Counted from the first letter of the stretch, positions 52,917-63,374 are shown. The stretch: DNA of 64,000 nt from Thermosynechococcus sp. CL-1 (GCF_008386235.1 NZ_CP040671.1:2172001-2236000), one strand, 5' to 3'. A program made the numbers and translations. The notes: generated from the sequence alone by a model not told the origin.

Positions 52917-54695
52917 ATGGCAATGCTAAAAACCCGTCCCCCTCGTCCCCTCACCTACCAAGCCTACGATCGTGTGGTTGGCAAACAGGGTCGGGTCTTG
53001 GTGTTGCTCTCGATCATGACCATATTTTTGCTGGGGGGCATTGGTGCCCGCTTGGGGTATCTGCAAATTGTTGAGGGCGATCGCAACCGCCAGATGGCCG
53101 ATGAAAACCGCATTCGCCTAATTCCCAAACCGCCGGAGCGGGGGAAGATTTTGGATCGCAAAGGGCGGATCCTCGCGGGAAATAAGTTCTCCTACTCGGT
53201 ATTTCTCTGGCCCCTTGCGGCGAAAAAGCCCGAATGGCCGCAGACGGTGAACATTCTCTCGCGGGTGCTCAATATCCCTGCCAGTGAGATCGAAGCGCGG
53301 GTCAAACAAGCAGGGGTGAATTCTCCTTCGTTGATTCGCATTGCCCAAGGGATTAGCCAAGCGCAAATTGTTGCCCTTGAAGAACACCGCAATTTCCTGA
53401 CGGGGGTCGAAATTGACCGCGAGGCCATGCGCTTTTATCCCCACGGCGAAACGGCAGCTCACATCATTGGCTACATCGGCGAACTGAATGAGGAGGAACT
53501 AGCAGCACGCCGGGATCAGGGCTACCGCCTTGGCGATGTCATGGGCAAAATGGGCGTCGAAGCCACCTATGAAAAGGTACTACGGGGGACATGGGGCGGT
53601 CAGCAGGTGGAGGTGGATGGTCAAGGTAAAGTGATTCGCATTCTAGGCCAAAAGGTGGCTCGACCGGGAAATGACATCACGCTGTCAGTGGATTTGGACT
53701 TGCAAAAAGCGGCGGAAGCAGCCCTAGGGAGTCGGCCGGGGGCGATCGTGGCCATGGATCCCCGCGATGGTTCGATTCTTGCCCTTGCCAGCTATCCTGC
53801 CTTTGACCCCAATTGGTTTGCCCGCCGCATGACCCAAGCCCAGTGGGACGAGCTACAACGGCGGCAATTTCCCTTTGTCAACCGTGCCCTCCAAGGGTTC
53901 CCTCCCGCGAGTACGTTCAAAATCGTAACGACGGTGGCGGGTCTGGAGTCTGGGAAGTTTAGCCCTGATACGGTACTGATGACCTATCCTGCCCTCTACA
54001 CAGGTGGCTTTGCCTTCCATGATTGGAACCGGGCAGGCTTTGGCCCCCTTGGCTTTGCGGGTGCGATGGCGTGGAGTAGTAACACCTTTTTTGGTCAAGT
54101 GGCGCGCCGTATTGGTCCTGAGACCCTCATTGAGTGGGCACGGCGCTTTGGCATGGGGTCTAAAACCGGCATTGACTTACCCGGTGAAGCTCCCGGATTT
54201 GTGCCAACCCCCCAGTGGAAGCAAGAAACCTTTGGCGAGGGGTGGTACGACGGCGATTCCTTGATTACCGCCATTGGTCAAGGAGCCTTGCAGGTGAGTC
54301 CACTTCAGGCAGCAGTGATGTTTGCAGTGCCCGCCAATGGGGGCTATAAAGTGCGGCCGCACCTAATTGCTTCAGACCATCCCGATCGCTGGCGACAATC
54401 ATTGAACTTAAAGCCCTCTACCATTCAAGTGCTGCGCCAAGGGTTACGGCAGGTGGTGACCAGTGGTACAGGGGCTGCCCTGAATGTTCCTGAGGTCGCG
54501 ATCGCCGGCAAAAGTGGTACCGGGGAAGACCCACCTCGCCCTAACCACACTTGGTTTGGTGCCTATGCCCCTGCAGACAAACCGGAAATTGTGGTCGTCG
54601 CCTTTGCCGAAAACTCTGGTGGTGGGGGTGGGTCTGTGGCAGGTCCGATGGTGCTCAAAGTGATTCAGACCTATATGAAAATTCGCGATCGCTAG
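52917..54695 (+). CDS. mrdA: Penicillin-binding protein 2 (transpeptidase)
   Basis: The product is 592 aa. One N-terminal membrane helix (25-50), a dimerisation domain, then the transpeptidase: S332-T-F-K335 (SxxK), S387-S-N389 (SxN) and K532-S-G-T. These features match class B PBPs; the sequence fits PBP2 (elongation) better than FtsI. It crosslinks peptidoglycan in the periplasm. An M23 peptidase gene follows 77 bases downstream. Confidence 0.92.
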   Translation: MAMLKTRPPRPLTYQAYDRVVGKQGRVLVLLSIMTIFLLGGIGARLGYLQIVEGDRNRQMADENRIRLIPKPPERGKILDRKGRILAGNKFSYSVFLWPLAAKKPEWPQTVNILSRVLNIPASEIEARVKQAGVNSPSLIRIAQGISQAQIVALEEHRNFLTGVEIDREAMRFYPHGETAAHIIGYIGELNEEELAARRDQGYRLGDVMGKMGVEATYEKVLRGTWGGQQVEVDGQGKVIRILGQKVARPGNDITLSVDLDLQKAAEAALGSRPGAIVAMDPRDGSILALASYPAFDPNWFARRMTQAQWDELQRRQFPFVNRALQGFPPASTFKIVTTVAGLESGKFSPDTVLMTYPALYTGGFAFHDWNRAGFGPLGFAGAMAWSSNTFFGQVARRIGPETLIEWARRFGMGSKTGIDLPGEAPGFVPTPQWKQETFGEGWYDGDSLITAIGQGALQVSPLQAAVMFAVPANGGYKVRPHLIASDHPDRWRQSLNLKPSTIQVLRQGLRQVVTSGTGAALNVPEVAIAGKSGTGEDPPRPNHTWFGAYAPADKPEIVVVAFAENSGGGGGSVAGPMVLKVIQTYMKIRDR

Positions 54696-54772
54696 CCCCT
54701 TGCGGCCAAGCAGATTGTCATTCCCCAAGGTTGCGCCTAGAATTTGAAGGAATGCGTGTGATGGGGTGAACC

Positions 54773-55732
54773 ATGATCGAGCAGCGCGTCCTTGCCCTTG
54801 GGCTGACAATAGGTCTCTTGACAACCGCCTTGGGGACTCGCCAGAGTGTTGCTGAAACGATTCTTGCTGAACCAGAAGCGGCTGCACCGATCCTTGTCAA
54901 TCCTGTTCAACCGGTGGACAGTGAGCCTCTTGTTTTCTCCACAGACCCCGTGGATCCACCTCCCGGCAGCGAACCCCTTGAAAACCTGAAGCCTGCCCGC
55001 TCTATCCCCGTGGTGATCCAAGAACGCTCGACAGGCTGTCAAGCGATCGTTAGCGAGGGCGTTCCCCCCAACATTTGCCAAGCCCAAGGTGCTCCACACC
55101 CCCTAGTGACCCCCACGGCTACATCACCTTCTGCTCCAGCTTCCCATCGCCCCTTGGTGGCTGCAAACCCAAGAAATTTTGTGCCATCTGCCCAAACGGC
55201 TGCGCCGGCCTATGTACGCCAGCCCTTTCCGGGACCGAATCCCTTGCGTTGGCTAAAGGTCAACAATGGCCAAATGCTCTTTCCCTTGCCGTTTCCGGTG
55301 CCCATTACCTCAACTTTTGGCTGGCGCATCCATCCCATTTTTGGCGATCGCCGCTTCCATTCGGGAACCGATTTGGGCGCTCCTGAAGGGACACCCGTGT
55401 TGGCAGTTTTTGATGGTCGTGTGGTTGAGTCGAACTGGCTGGGGGGCTATGGCCTCACCGTCATTTTGCAACACCTGCCAGAACAGCACCAAACCCTCTA
55501 TGCCCACCTCTCACAGCTTTTTGTCAATCCCGGTCAATGGGTGAAGCAGGGGGATGTTATTGGCCTTGTCGGCAGTACTGGCAACTCCACAGGTCCGCAC
55601 CTGCATTTTGAAATCCATGAGATGACGGCTCAGGGGTTGATTCCCGTTGCCCCCGAAGCGCGGTTAGAATTGGCCTTAGCACAGTTAAAGCAGGCGATCG
55701 CCCAAGCGCGTCAGCAATCGAATCGCAGTTAG
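54773..55732 (+). CDS. M23-family peptidoglycan metallopeptidase
   Basis: The product is 319 aa. Signal peptide, a Pro/Ala-rich spacer of about 170 residues, then the LytM fold with HxxxD (FHSGTDLG) and HxH (GPHLHFEIH), the two zinc motifs. It likely cleaves stem-peptide crosslinks or activates an amidase. It stands between PBP2 and M3 peptidase genes. Confidence 0.9.
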   Translation: MIEQRVLALGLTIGLLTTALGTRQSVAETILAEPEAAAPILVNPVQPVDSEPLVFSTDPVDPPPGSEPLENLKPARSIPVVIQERSTGCQAIVSEGVPPNICQAQGAPHPLVTPTATSPSAPASHRPLVAANPRNFVPSAQTAAPAYVRQPFPGPNPLRWLKVNNGQMLFPLPFPVPITSTFGWRIHPIFGDRRFHSGTDLGAPEGTPVLAVFDGRVVESNWLGGYGLTVILQHLPEQHQTLYAHLSQLFVNPGQWVKQGDVIGLVGSTGNSTGPHLHFEIHEMTAQGLIPVAPEARLELALAQLKQAIAQARQQSNRS

Positions 55733-55742
55733 TAGGATACCG

Positions 55743-57851
55743 ATGGTTATTGCGACTTCCCCTCACACCGATAATCCCCTCTTGCGGGGCGATGGTTTTC
55801 CCCCCTTTGATCAGATTGAGGTGAGCCATGTTGAGCCAGCCGTGCGCCAACTGTTGCAGGAACTCACCCAAGAATTAGAGACCCTCGAGCAATCCTTCAC
55901 GCCCACGTGGGAAGGGCTAGTGGAACCCCTCGAACGTTTGAGCGATCGCCTCGGTTGGACATGGGGCATTGTCAGTCATCTCACCGGCGTCAAAAATAGT
56001 CCCGAATTGCGTCAAGCCTACGAAGCCGTTCAACCCCAAGTAGTGGAGTTTTACACCCGTTTGGGTCAATCGCGCCCCCTCTATGAAGGCTTTAAGGCAC
56101 TGGCTGCCAGTCCTGAGTTCCAAACCTTTTCCCCTGCGCGTAAACGCATTGTCGAAGCCGCCATTCGCAACGCCGAACACAGTGGTGTCAGCCTAACGGG
56201 TGCTGCCAAGGAACGCTTTAATGCCATTCAACTGGAATTGGCCGAGCTATCCACCCAGTTTTCCAATAACCTTTTGGATGCCACCAAGGCCTTTCGCCTC
56301 AAGCTCACCCAACCCGATGAAGTGGCTGGACTTCCCCCCAGCCTACTGGCGCTGGCTGCCCAAACCGCTCGCCAAGATGGCATTGAGACCGCCACCCCCG
56401 AAACAGGGCCATGGCACATTACCCTCGACTTCCCCAGCTTTGGCCCCTTTATGCAGCACAGCCAACGGCGGGATTTGCGGGAGCAGCTCTATCGCGCCTA
56501 CATTTCCCGTGCCAGCAGTGGTGAGTGGGATAACCGTCCCATTCTTGAGCGCATCCTTGCCCTGCGGGTCGAAGAGGCACAGCTTTTGGGATTCAACACC
56601 TATGCTGAACTCAGCCTTGCCAGCAAAATGGCCGATAGTGTGGCCAGTGTGGAAAAGCTCCTCGAGGAACTGCGGCAAGTCAGCTATCGTGCGGCGGCGC
56701 AAGAACTGGAAGAACTGAAAGCCTTTGCTGCTGCCCAAGGGGCACCCGAAGCCACCGATCTGCAGCACTGGGATATTCCCTATTGGGCTGAACGGCAGCG
56801 GGAGGCGCTCTTTGACTTCAATGATGAGGAACTGCGTCCCTACTTTCCTCTCCCCCAAGTGCTGGAGGGCTTATTTGGCCTAGTGAAGCGACTGTTTGGG
56901 GTGACGGTGGTGCCTGCGGATGGTCAAGTACCCGTTTGGCATCCTGATGTGCACTTTTTTGCCATCCTCGATGAAAATCATCTGACGATCGCCCACTTTT
57001 ACCTTGACCCCTACAGCCGTCCTGCCGAAAAACGCAGTGGGGCATGGATGGACGATTGCCTTGGCCGTGCCAAATATCGCATTCAGGGGGAATGGCGCAC
57101 CCGCTTACCCGTTGCCTACTTGGTCTGCAATCAAACCCCCCCAGTGGATGGCAAGCCCAGCCTGATGACCTTTAGCGAAGTGGAAACCCTCTTCCATGAG
57201 TTTGGGCATGGTTTGCACCACATGCTGACGCGGGTGGATGAAGCGGGGGCAGCGGGCATCAACAATGTGGAGTGGGATGCCGTCGAACTTCCCAGTCAAT
57301 TTATGGAAAACTGGTGCTACCATCGGCCAACGCTCTTTGGCATGGCACGCCACTATGAAACGGGGGAACCCCTGCCAGAACACTACTATGAAAAACTGGT
57401 TGCTGCCCGTACCTATCGCGCAGGCAGTGCCCTATTGCGGCAGTTGCACTTTAGTTTGTTAGATTTAGAACTGCACCATCGCTATCAACCGGGGCAAGGA
57501 GAAACCCCCCAACAGGTGCGCGATCGCCTAGCGCAGACAACAACCATTTTGCCCCCCTTGCCCGAGGATGCCTTTCTCTGTAGTTTTGGCCACATTTTTG
57601 CTGGGGGGTATGCTGCGGGTTACTACAGCTATCTGTGGGCAGAAGTTCTCAGTGCCGATGCCTTTGCCGCCTTTGAGGAAGCAGGCCTAGACAACGAGCA
57701 AGCCATTGCTGAAATGGGACGACGCTATCGCGAAACCGTGCTTGCCCTTGGCGGCAGCCAACCCCCGATGGAGATCTTCAAAGCCTTCCGCGGCCGTGAA
57801 CCCATTACTGAACCTCTACTACGGCACCGAGGATTGTTGTCGAAAACTTAG
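55743..57851 (+). CDS. M3-family oligopeptidase (PrlC/OpdA type)
   Basis: The product is 702 aa, ATG 10 bases after the M23 stop. Zinc motif is H485-E-F-G-H489 (LFHEFGHGLHHML). It degrades short peptides, including signal-peptide fragments, in the cytosol. No signal peptide. It ends 8 bases before the convergent DUF2949 gene. Confidence 0.93.
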   Translation: MVIATSPHTDNPLLRGDGFPPFDQIEVSHVEPAVRQLLQELTQELETLEQSFTPTWEGLVEPLERLSDRLGWTWGIVSHLTGVKNSPELRQAYEAVQPQVVEFYTRLGQSRPLYEGFKALAASPEFQTFSPARKRIVEAAIRNAEHSGVSLTGAAKERFNAIQLELAELSTQFSNNLLDATKAFRLKLTQPDEVAGLPPSLLALAAQTARQDGIETATPETGPWHITLDFPSFGPFMQHSQRRDLREQLYRAYISRASSGEWDNRPILERILALRVEEAQLLGFNTYAELSLASKMADSVASVEKLLEELRQVSYRAAAQELEELKAFAAAQGAPEATDLQHWDIPYWAERQREALFDFNDEELRPYFPLPQVLEGLFGLVKRLFGVTVVPADGQVPVWHPDVHFFAILDENHLTIAHFYLDPYSRPAEKRSGAWMDDCLGRAKYRIQGEWRTRLPVAYLVCNQTPPVDGKPSLMTFSEVETLFHEFGHGLHHMLTRVDEAGAAGINNVEWDAVELPSQFMENWCYHRPTLFGMARHYETGEPLPEHYYEKLVAARTYRAGSALLRQLHFSLLDLELHHRYQPGQGETPQQVRDRLAQTTTILPPLPEDAFLCSFGHIFAGGYAAGYYSYLWAEVLSADAFAAFEEAGLDNEQAIAEMGRRYRETVLALGGSQPPMEIFKAFRGREPITEPLLRHRGLLSKT

Positions 57852-57859
57852 TTTGCCAC

Positions 57860-58072
57860 TTACGGAGCCTTAGGCAGGCGATCGCCCCGCGTTTGATCCA
57901 GCCACTCAAAAATCCGATCCAACTGCTCCAAGGTAATGAAGCCATACTGCCAAAGAATAATCGGCAAAGATCCGCGCTGCTGTTGCCACTGACGCAAAGC
58001 CATCGCAATACTCTCTGGCGGCAGTGCCAGTTCCTGTTCAAGGTATTGCAGTAGTTGAGGAGAGTAGGGCAT
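57860..58072 (-). CDS. DUF2949 family small protein
   Basis: The product is 70 aa, helical and soluble. The pattern LPPESIAMALRQWQQQ and LPIILWQYGFITLEQLD matches DUF2949, a cyanobacterial family. No function known. A longer frame on this strand is not used because it lacks the family pattern. It diverges from psb32 across a 196-base spacer. Confidence 0.7.
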   Translation of the reverse strand: MPYSPQLLQYLEQELALPPESIAMALRQWQQQRGSLPIILWQYGFITLEQLDRIFEWLDQTRGDRLPKAP

Positions 58073-58268
58073 CGCACGTGAGGAGTGACTGATGAGGCAG
58101 GGACAACAAAACTTTTAGACTTGCAGTATAGCAATGGGATTCTCAGGATAGGGTGAGTTTAACAAAAGCTGCATATTATCTGAGAAGACGCCGAGGCTGA
58201 TTGCAATGTTTCGCAGCATACCCTTAAGATAATTAAAAAAGATGCCCTATTTGTAAATTTTTATTACG

Positions 58269-59078
58269 ATGCTTCAACAAGTTCGGCGCTGGTTTCGCCA
58301 AATTGGTTTAGTGATGGTGCTTGTGAGCTTCTGCTGGTTGGGAGCGATCGCCCCTGCCCACAGCTTCAACAATCCAGAGTTGTTGCCCGCGGAGCCAACC
58401 AATGTCGTTGACTTAGCGCAGATTCTGACACCCGTTCAAAAGGAACGCCTTGACAGCGAACTGGCAGAATTTGAAGCACAGACGGGCTGGAAGTTGCGCG
58501 TCCTCACCCAGTACGATCGCACCCCCGGCCTAGCAGTGCGGGATTTTTGGGACTTAGACGATCGCAGTATTCTGCTGGTGGCCGATACGCGCGGCGGCAA
58601 TCTTTTGAACTTCAATGTTGGTGACACCGCCTACCGCGTCCTCCAGCGCACCTTTTGGGTTGAGTTGCAAACCCGCTTTGGCAATCAATACTTTGTCCGT
58701 GACAACGGCGAAGATCAGGCCATCCTGCAATCGCTTCATGCCATTGAAACCTGCCTTGCCCAAGGGGGGTGCCGTGCCGTACCGGGATTACCCCAAGAGC
58801 AATGGCTTCTCACCCTTGCCACCTCCATCTTTGGCGGCATCATTTTGGGCTTTGTGGCTCGTCCCCGCCGTGCGGATCAAAAAGTGGCTTGGACGTGGAT
58901 TCTCCTCTTTTCGCCCCTGTGGGGGATGCTTTTCTTTGCCTTTGGCCTTGGTCCTGTTCTAGTGCGCACCCAAGAATGGCTACCCGTTCTGCGCAATGTT
59001 GCTGGTTTTGCCTTGGGTGCCATTGTTGCCTTTTTAATTCCTGCCCCCAGTGGGCCGCCGCCAGTGCTTGAGGAATAG
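58269..59078 (+). CDS. psb32: Psb32 / TLP18.3-like TPM-domain protein
   Basis: The product is 269 aa. A signal sequence (to about residue 31, APAHSF) precedes the TPM domain (residues 40-180), with a C-terminal pair of helices. Homologues aid photosystem II repair or protect it from photodamage in the lumen. No acidic phosphatase motif can be proven here. It is likely under its own promoter in the divergent spacer. Confidence 0.85.
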   Translation: MLQQVRRWFRQIGLVMVLVSFCWLGAIAPAHSFNNPELLPAEPTNVVDLAQILTPVQKERLDSELAEFEAQTGWKLRVLTQYDRTPGLAVRDFWDLDDRSILLVADTRGGNLLNFNVGDTAYRVLQRTFWVELQTRFGNQYFVRDNGEDQAILQSLHAIETCLAQGGCRAVPGLPQEQWLLTLATSIFGGIILGFVARPRRADQKVAWTWILLFSPLWGMLFFAFGLGPVLVRTQEWLPVLRNVAGFALGAIVAFLIPAPSGPPPVLEE

Positions 59079-59163
59079 GCACCTTGCAGACCCTTGATCA
59101 GAAAATCGCGTAGGATTGGGGTTAACTACACTACACCCTTGGTTGGGGAACCCGTCCCGTGCT

Positions 59164-60864
59164 ATGAATAGTCATCATTCCTCGCGTCACATTGTCGGCA
59201 TTGTCAAAGGCCCCGGAGACAGCGGTAGCGAGTACGTCTTTATTACTGCCGATGCCCAGCCTGTGCGAATGGGTGAATTTGTCTATTATGAGTTGAGCCA
59301 TTCCCCAAGTGTGGCCTCAAACTCCCATGCTGCTGCTGTTCACCAAGTCTTGGGCAAGATTACTGGCTGCCGTCTGATTGAGCATCTACCGGATCGGATG
59401 TTTGCTGATCACGAACTGAATCCCGGTGCGGTGGCTGCCCTGATTGGTTTTACCTGTGAACCGGCGGAACTCTACGAAATGACCGTAGAAGTGATGGGGG
59501 AATTTCATGAGGTCTTTGGCTTTAATAATTTGCGGCGGCTTCCCCTGCCGGGTGCCAAGGTCTATTTAGCTGACGATGCGCTGTTGCGGCATGTCCTCAA
59601 TAAGAAAAAGCCAGAGGAGGTGGGGGCTGCCCATATCGGTTCACTGTTGTTGCGGCAGGAGGGTGCTGTGCCCATTGCCCTCGATGTCAAGGAACTGGTG
59701 AGTACGCATGTGGCCATTCTAGCCGGCACAGGTTCCGGGAAATCCTATACCGCAGGGGTATTGGTGGAGGAATTGCTGTCGCCGAAAAATCGCGCCGCAG
59801 TGCTGATCCTCGACCCCCATGGTGAATACCACACGCTGGCGCAGCTGAGGGGACACCCCGCTTTTCAAGGGGCGGATGGCTATCAACCCCAAGTGAGAAT
59901 TATTACGCCCCAAGAGGTCAAAATTCGTGTTTCTTCCCTAGAGTTTTACGATATTCTGACGCTGCTCCCCCCGATGAGCGATCGCCAGCAGGCCATTCTC
60001 AAAAAAGCCTATGACGAAGTACGCGGTCGTTTCAAAGATGGCCGTTGGAGTACCGAAGACTTGATTGCAGCGGTCTATGCTGTGGATCGCGTTGAGGATG
60101 AAGAGGGCAATGTCAAGCAGGGTTCCTCGGCTGATGCCTTGGCTTGGAAGCTAGAAAAAATGCAGCGCTCTGACTATTTCCATGCCTACAAGCATTTGCC
60201 CCCCTGCGAGTTGTTTGCCCCCGGCCAAGTCACCATCCTGCAAATGAATGAGATTCCCCTTGAAGAGCAGCAGGTGATTGCCACGGCAATTTTGCGCCAA
60301 ACCAACCATGCCCGCATGAATACCCAAAAAGACCGCGTCTCTGAGGGGGATGAGCAGTACCTCCCCTACCCGGTGTTCATCTTAATTGAGGAGGCGCACC
60401 GCTTTGCCCCCGCCCATGAACCTTCCCAATGTAAGCGGGTGCTGCGCACGATTCTCAGTGAGGGCCGTAAATTTGGCCTTGGGGTGGGACTGATTACTCA
60501 GCGTCCCGGCAAACTGGATAGCGATGTGCTCTCCCAGTGTATGAGCCAGTTTATGCTGCGGATTGTCAACCCTGTCGATCAAGAGAGCCTTAAACATGGG
60601 GTGGAGGCCGCTGGCCGAGATCTGCTCAAGGAACTGCCTGCCCTGAGTAAGGGGCAAGTGATTATTGCGGGTGCCTGTGTGAATACGCCTGTCCTCTGTC
60701 GGGTGCGGGAACGCTTAACAACTCATGGGGGTGACACGCTGGATGCCTCTGCCCTGTGGCAAGAGTATTTTGCCCACCACAAACAGTTGGATCGCATGGT
60801 GGCGATGGCAGGCCCGGCGCCCCGTCCTAAACCGCGAACCATTGACCGGCGATCGCTCGAATAA
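59164..60864 (+). CDS. HerA-type (DUF87) P-loop ATPase
   Basis: The product is 566 aa from ATG 59164 (an in-frame start 48 bases upstream lacks family similarity). The N-terminal HAS-barrel-like part precedes Walker A AGTGSGKSYT (about 186-195). Walker B and the Glu lie in VFILIEEAHRF, and arginine-rich segments follow. HerA is a hexameric DNA translocase that usually works with nuclease NurA, but no nurA is adjacent. Confidence 0.85.
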   Translation: MNSHHSSRHIVGIVKGPGDSGSEYVFITADAQPVRMGEFVYYELSHSPSVASNSHAAAVHQVLGKITGCRLIEHLPDRMFADHELNPGAVAALIGFTCEPAELYEMTVEVMGEFHEVFGFNNLRRLPLPGAKVYLADDALLRHVLNKKKPEEVGAAHIGSLLLRQEGAVPIALDVKELVSTHVAILAGTGSGKSYTAGVLVEELLSPKNRAAVLILDPHGEYHTLAQLRGHPAFQGADGYQPQVRIITPQEVKIRVSSLEFYDILTLLPPMSDRQQAILKKAYDEVRGRFKDGRWSTEDLIAAVYAVDRVEDEEGNVKQGSSADALAWKLEKMQRSDYFHAYKHLPPCELFAPGQVTILQMNEIPLEEQQVIATAILRQTNHARMNTQKDRVSEGDEQYLPYPVFILIEEAHRFAPAHEPSQCKRVLRTILSEGRKFGLGVGLITQRPGKLDSDVLSQCMSQFMLRIVNPVDQESLKHGVEAAGRDLLKELPALSKGQVIIAGACVNTPVLCRVRERLTTHGGDTLDASALWQEYFAHHKQLDRMVAMAGPAPRPKPRTIDRRSLE

Positions 60865-60918
60865 TTAGCCGTTGTCAACTCCAAAAAAATGCGCTAGCTT
60901 AGGAGTAGCTCTACACAA

Positions 60919-61301
60919 GGGGCTGAAACGGCTTCGACGTCCTAGTGAAAGTTGGGCTGTGATGCAGGTCGAGAGTGGGCTATCTCTCGTTAATCCAGAG
61001 TCCAAACCAAAAGTAACTGCGAACAACATCGTTCCTTTCGCTCGTAAAGCTGCTGCGGTAGCCTAAGACCTCTAAACAGGTTCGAGCACTCGTTGTCCGA
61101 CTCCGTTAAGGGCAGCGGGTTGACCCCAACGGATGCGCTAGGCAGTTCTCTCTGGTGGGCTGTTTAGCAAAGACTCTACCAGAGCATCCTACTGTTCGGG
61201 ATAAGGAACAGTTCCCGCCTGAGGGTCAGAAAGGCTAAACCTGTGAAGGAGCAGTCGATGAATAGCTAGGGCGGACACGGGTTCGACTCCCGTCAGCTCC
61301 A
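60919..61301 (+). ncRNA. ssrA: Transfer-messenger RNA (tmRNA)
   Basis: Standard one-piece order. The acceptor is GGGGCTG/CAGCTCC with a G3-U70 pair (the alanine identity) and the T-loop is GTTCGACTC. The resume codon GCG (61019) starts the tag ANNIVPFARKAAAVA, ended by TAA 61064-61066. CCA is not encoded. The 3' end touches the stop codon of the amidase gene on the other strand. Confidence 0.97.
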
Positions 61302-63104
61302 TCATCTTCCATGCAAAAAGTTCAAAATGCCTTGGGCGATCGCCCGTGCCATCTGCGTCCGCCACGCAGGATTCTTGAAGTTTGCGGCATCCTCTGCGCC
61401 CGTGACAAATCCTGTCTCGACAAGGGCAGAATCCATTGACGTATTGCGAATCACATAGAATCGTGCCGCCCTCACCCCGCGATCGCGAATGTTCAAGGAA
61501 TTGAGAATACTATTGTGAATGGCAGATGCCAAACGACTTGAGCGTCCGGGGGCATAGTAGGTTTCTAAACCATTGACATCGGGGCGAGCCAGACTAATAG
61601 CATTGGCGTGAATACTCACAAAGGCATTTGCCCGTGCCCGTTCCGCAATGGCGACCCGAGGAGCCAAGTCTAAGTCAATGTCTGTGGTGCGGGTCAGAAT
61701 CACCTGTACCCCCTGCTGCTGCAAAAATTGGGAAACTTGCAGGCTGATATCGAGAACAATATCCTTTTCACGAATACCGCCAATGCCAATGGCACCGGGA
61801 TCGCGTCCGCCATGTCCGGGATCAATGACCACCACAAACCGGCCGCGGGGGACGGGCTGATTGGGGGGCTGAGGGGTTGCTGTGGGGGGAACATCAATTG
61901 GGGTGGGCGTACTGCTCGGAGGGTCATTTGCTCCCTGAATTTGCACCACAAACGCTTCAGCTGACAGGGGACGAGGGCCAAGGATGCGAAAGTTGGGCGC
62001 TGGGGTGAGCAGAATCGAGACGGTTTGGTTATCCTCTTGACGAAATTCAATGTTGCTTAAGGGACTACCGGTAACTAGGCGGGGTTCGCGCAGATTACTG
62101 TCCAACTGTGCTTGCCGTAGGCGAATGCGATAGCGATTGCCTTCCCAGCCCACGTTATAGAAAACGGTGCGATCGCCCTGAATCAGCAACTCTCTTCCCC
62201 CCAAGTCAACGCGCTGAATCGTTGTGACAGGAGTTTGAGCACTGGCTGCAGGAGTCACACTAGGGCGTTGGGACGGTGGCGGAGGTGGGGGTGTAATGGC
62301 CGTGGTTGAAGGCACAATCACAAAGCCATCATTACGGGGCGTCACTTGCCAATCGGCATCTTGAGGGTCAATGTCGAGGGTAATTTGGACTTGGCGATTG
62401 CTCTGAGTCCGTACCTCTGCCCGGACACGATCCCGACCAAAGCGGCGCAGTTCCAAGCGCCGCGGACTAAAGTTGCGAATCAATTCACTATTGCTGAGGA
62501 GAATTTCAATGCGATCGCGCCGAGGGCGGCGAATAGTGTAGCTTCCTTCGGGCAGGGGGCGATCGGCTAGCACTAGAAAACCTGTGGCATCTGCCCGCCA
62601 ACTTCGCACTTGCAGCGGCCCTGTGGGCGTTACGGGAGGAGCAGAAGGAGGAGACGGTGGGGGTGGCGGCGGTAGCGAAACTGTTTGCTGCTGGGGGGTA
62701 GGCAGTTGCACCAACCAGTTATTAGCCGTGACTCCCCGAAAGCGCACCTGCTGCGGCTCAATTGTAAAACCAGCCGCATATTCCACCACAATCCGCGTCG
62801 TTTGGGGGTCAAACTGAGCAACCCGCACTTGGCGAATGGCACCACTGTAGTTTTGACTGATCTGGGGGCTACCGAGAACGACACCCGGCAAGTCAATGAC
62901 AAGGCGGGTCGGGTTATAGACCAACTCAGCACGGGGCTGAACAGCGCGTTCGGTGCGAATTTCTAGTTGATTGGTGGCGGGGTTGAGTCGCCACAATTGT
63001 AGGCGGCTGGCTGAAGCAGGCTGAGCCATGACCAGTGCAGCGGCAGGTGCCCATAGCAAACTCACTACAGCTCGAAATTGCCAAGAACGCCACGGTTGAT
63101 CCAT
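61302..63104 (-). CDS. N-acetylmuramoyl-L-alanine amidase with AMIN domains
   Basis: The product is 600 aa, SD GGAGGAAG before ATG. Signal peptide, an AMIN domain (about 35-130), Pro-rich linker, a second AMIN-like stretch, another Pro-rich linker, then Amidase_3 (about 414-598). Zinc and catalytic residues are in DPGHGG, REKDI, SIHAN and VETGF. It splits septal or peripheral peptidoglycan. In filamentous relatives this type (AmiC) also drills septal pores; in a unicellular host daughter-cell separation is the likely job. Confidence 0.93.
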   Translation of the reverse strand: MDQPWRSWQFRAVVSLLWAPAAALVMAQPASASRLQLWRLNPATNQLEIRTERAVQPRAELVYNPTRLVIDLPGVVLGSPQISQNYSGAIRQVRVAQFDPQTTRIVVEYAAGFTIEPQQVRFRGVTANNWLVQLPTPQQQTVSLPPPPPPSPPSAPPVTPTGPLQVRSWRADATGFLVLADRPLPEGSYTIRRPRRDRIEILLSNSELIRNFSPRRLELRRFGRDRVRAEVRTQSNRQVQITLDIDPQDADWQVTPRNDGFVIVPSTTAITPPPPPPSQRPSVTPAASAQTPVTTIQRVDLGGRELLIQGDRTVFYNVGWEGNRYRIRLRQAQLDSNLREPRLVTGSPLSNIEFRQEDNQTVSILLTPAPNFRILGPRPLSAEAFVVQIQGANDPPSSTPTPIDVPPTATPQPPNQPVPRGRFVVVIDPGHGGRDPGAIGIGGIREKDIVLDISLQVSQFLQQQGVQVILTRTTDIDLDLAPRVAIAERARANAFVSIHANAISLARPDVNGLETYYAPGRSSRLASAIHNSILNSLNIRDRGVRAARFYVIRNTSMDSALVETGFVTGAEDAANFKNPAWRTQMARAIAQGILNFLHGR

Positions 63105-63144
63105 TCACGCTTCCTCCACCAGCGATGCACAATACACTGCCGAG

Positions 63145-63156
63145 TTGGCTAGCCAA
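63145..63156. repeat. 12-base palindrome in the spacer upstream of the amidase gene
   Basis: TTGGCTAGCCAA is a perfect palindrome. The 270-base divergent spacer around it has no other recognisable element, and it may be coincidental. Confidence 0.2.
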
Positions 63157-63374
63157 GCCGCTCGCTCAAACGTGCTCAGCATACTTGATCGGGGACAGGT
63201 ATGTGAACTGGCACACCCTGCGATTTAGTTTTGCGCGATCGCCCTTCATCAGATTCAAATTTCAGCTTGGTTCAAGTCCACTTAGACGCACACGGGTGCC
63301 AATGAGTTCTCCGATTGCATGATCTAGCCCGTTTTGCCGTAGCTTTGCCCTAGGAAATATCTGCGGAATCCTCA

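Noticed and set aside
58253-58268. GTAA-N7-TTAC repeat before psb32 as an NtcA site
   Set aside because: The arms read as GTAN9TAC, one base longer than the NtcA spacing, and no TAN3T lies at the required distance before the start.
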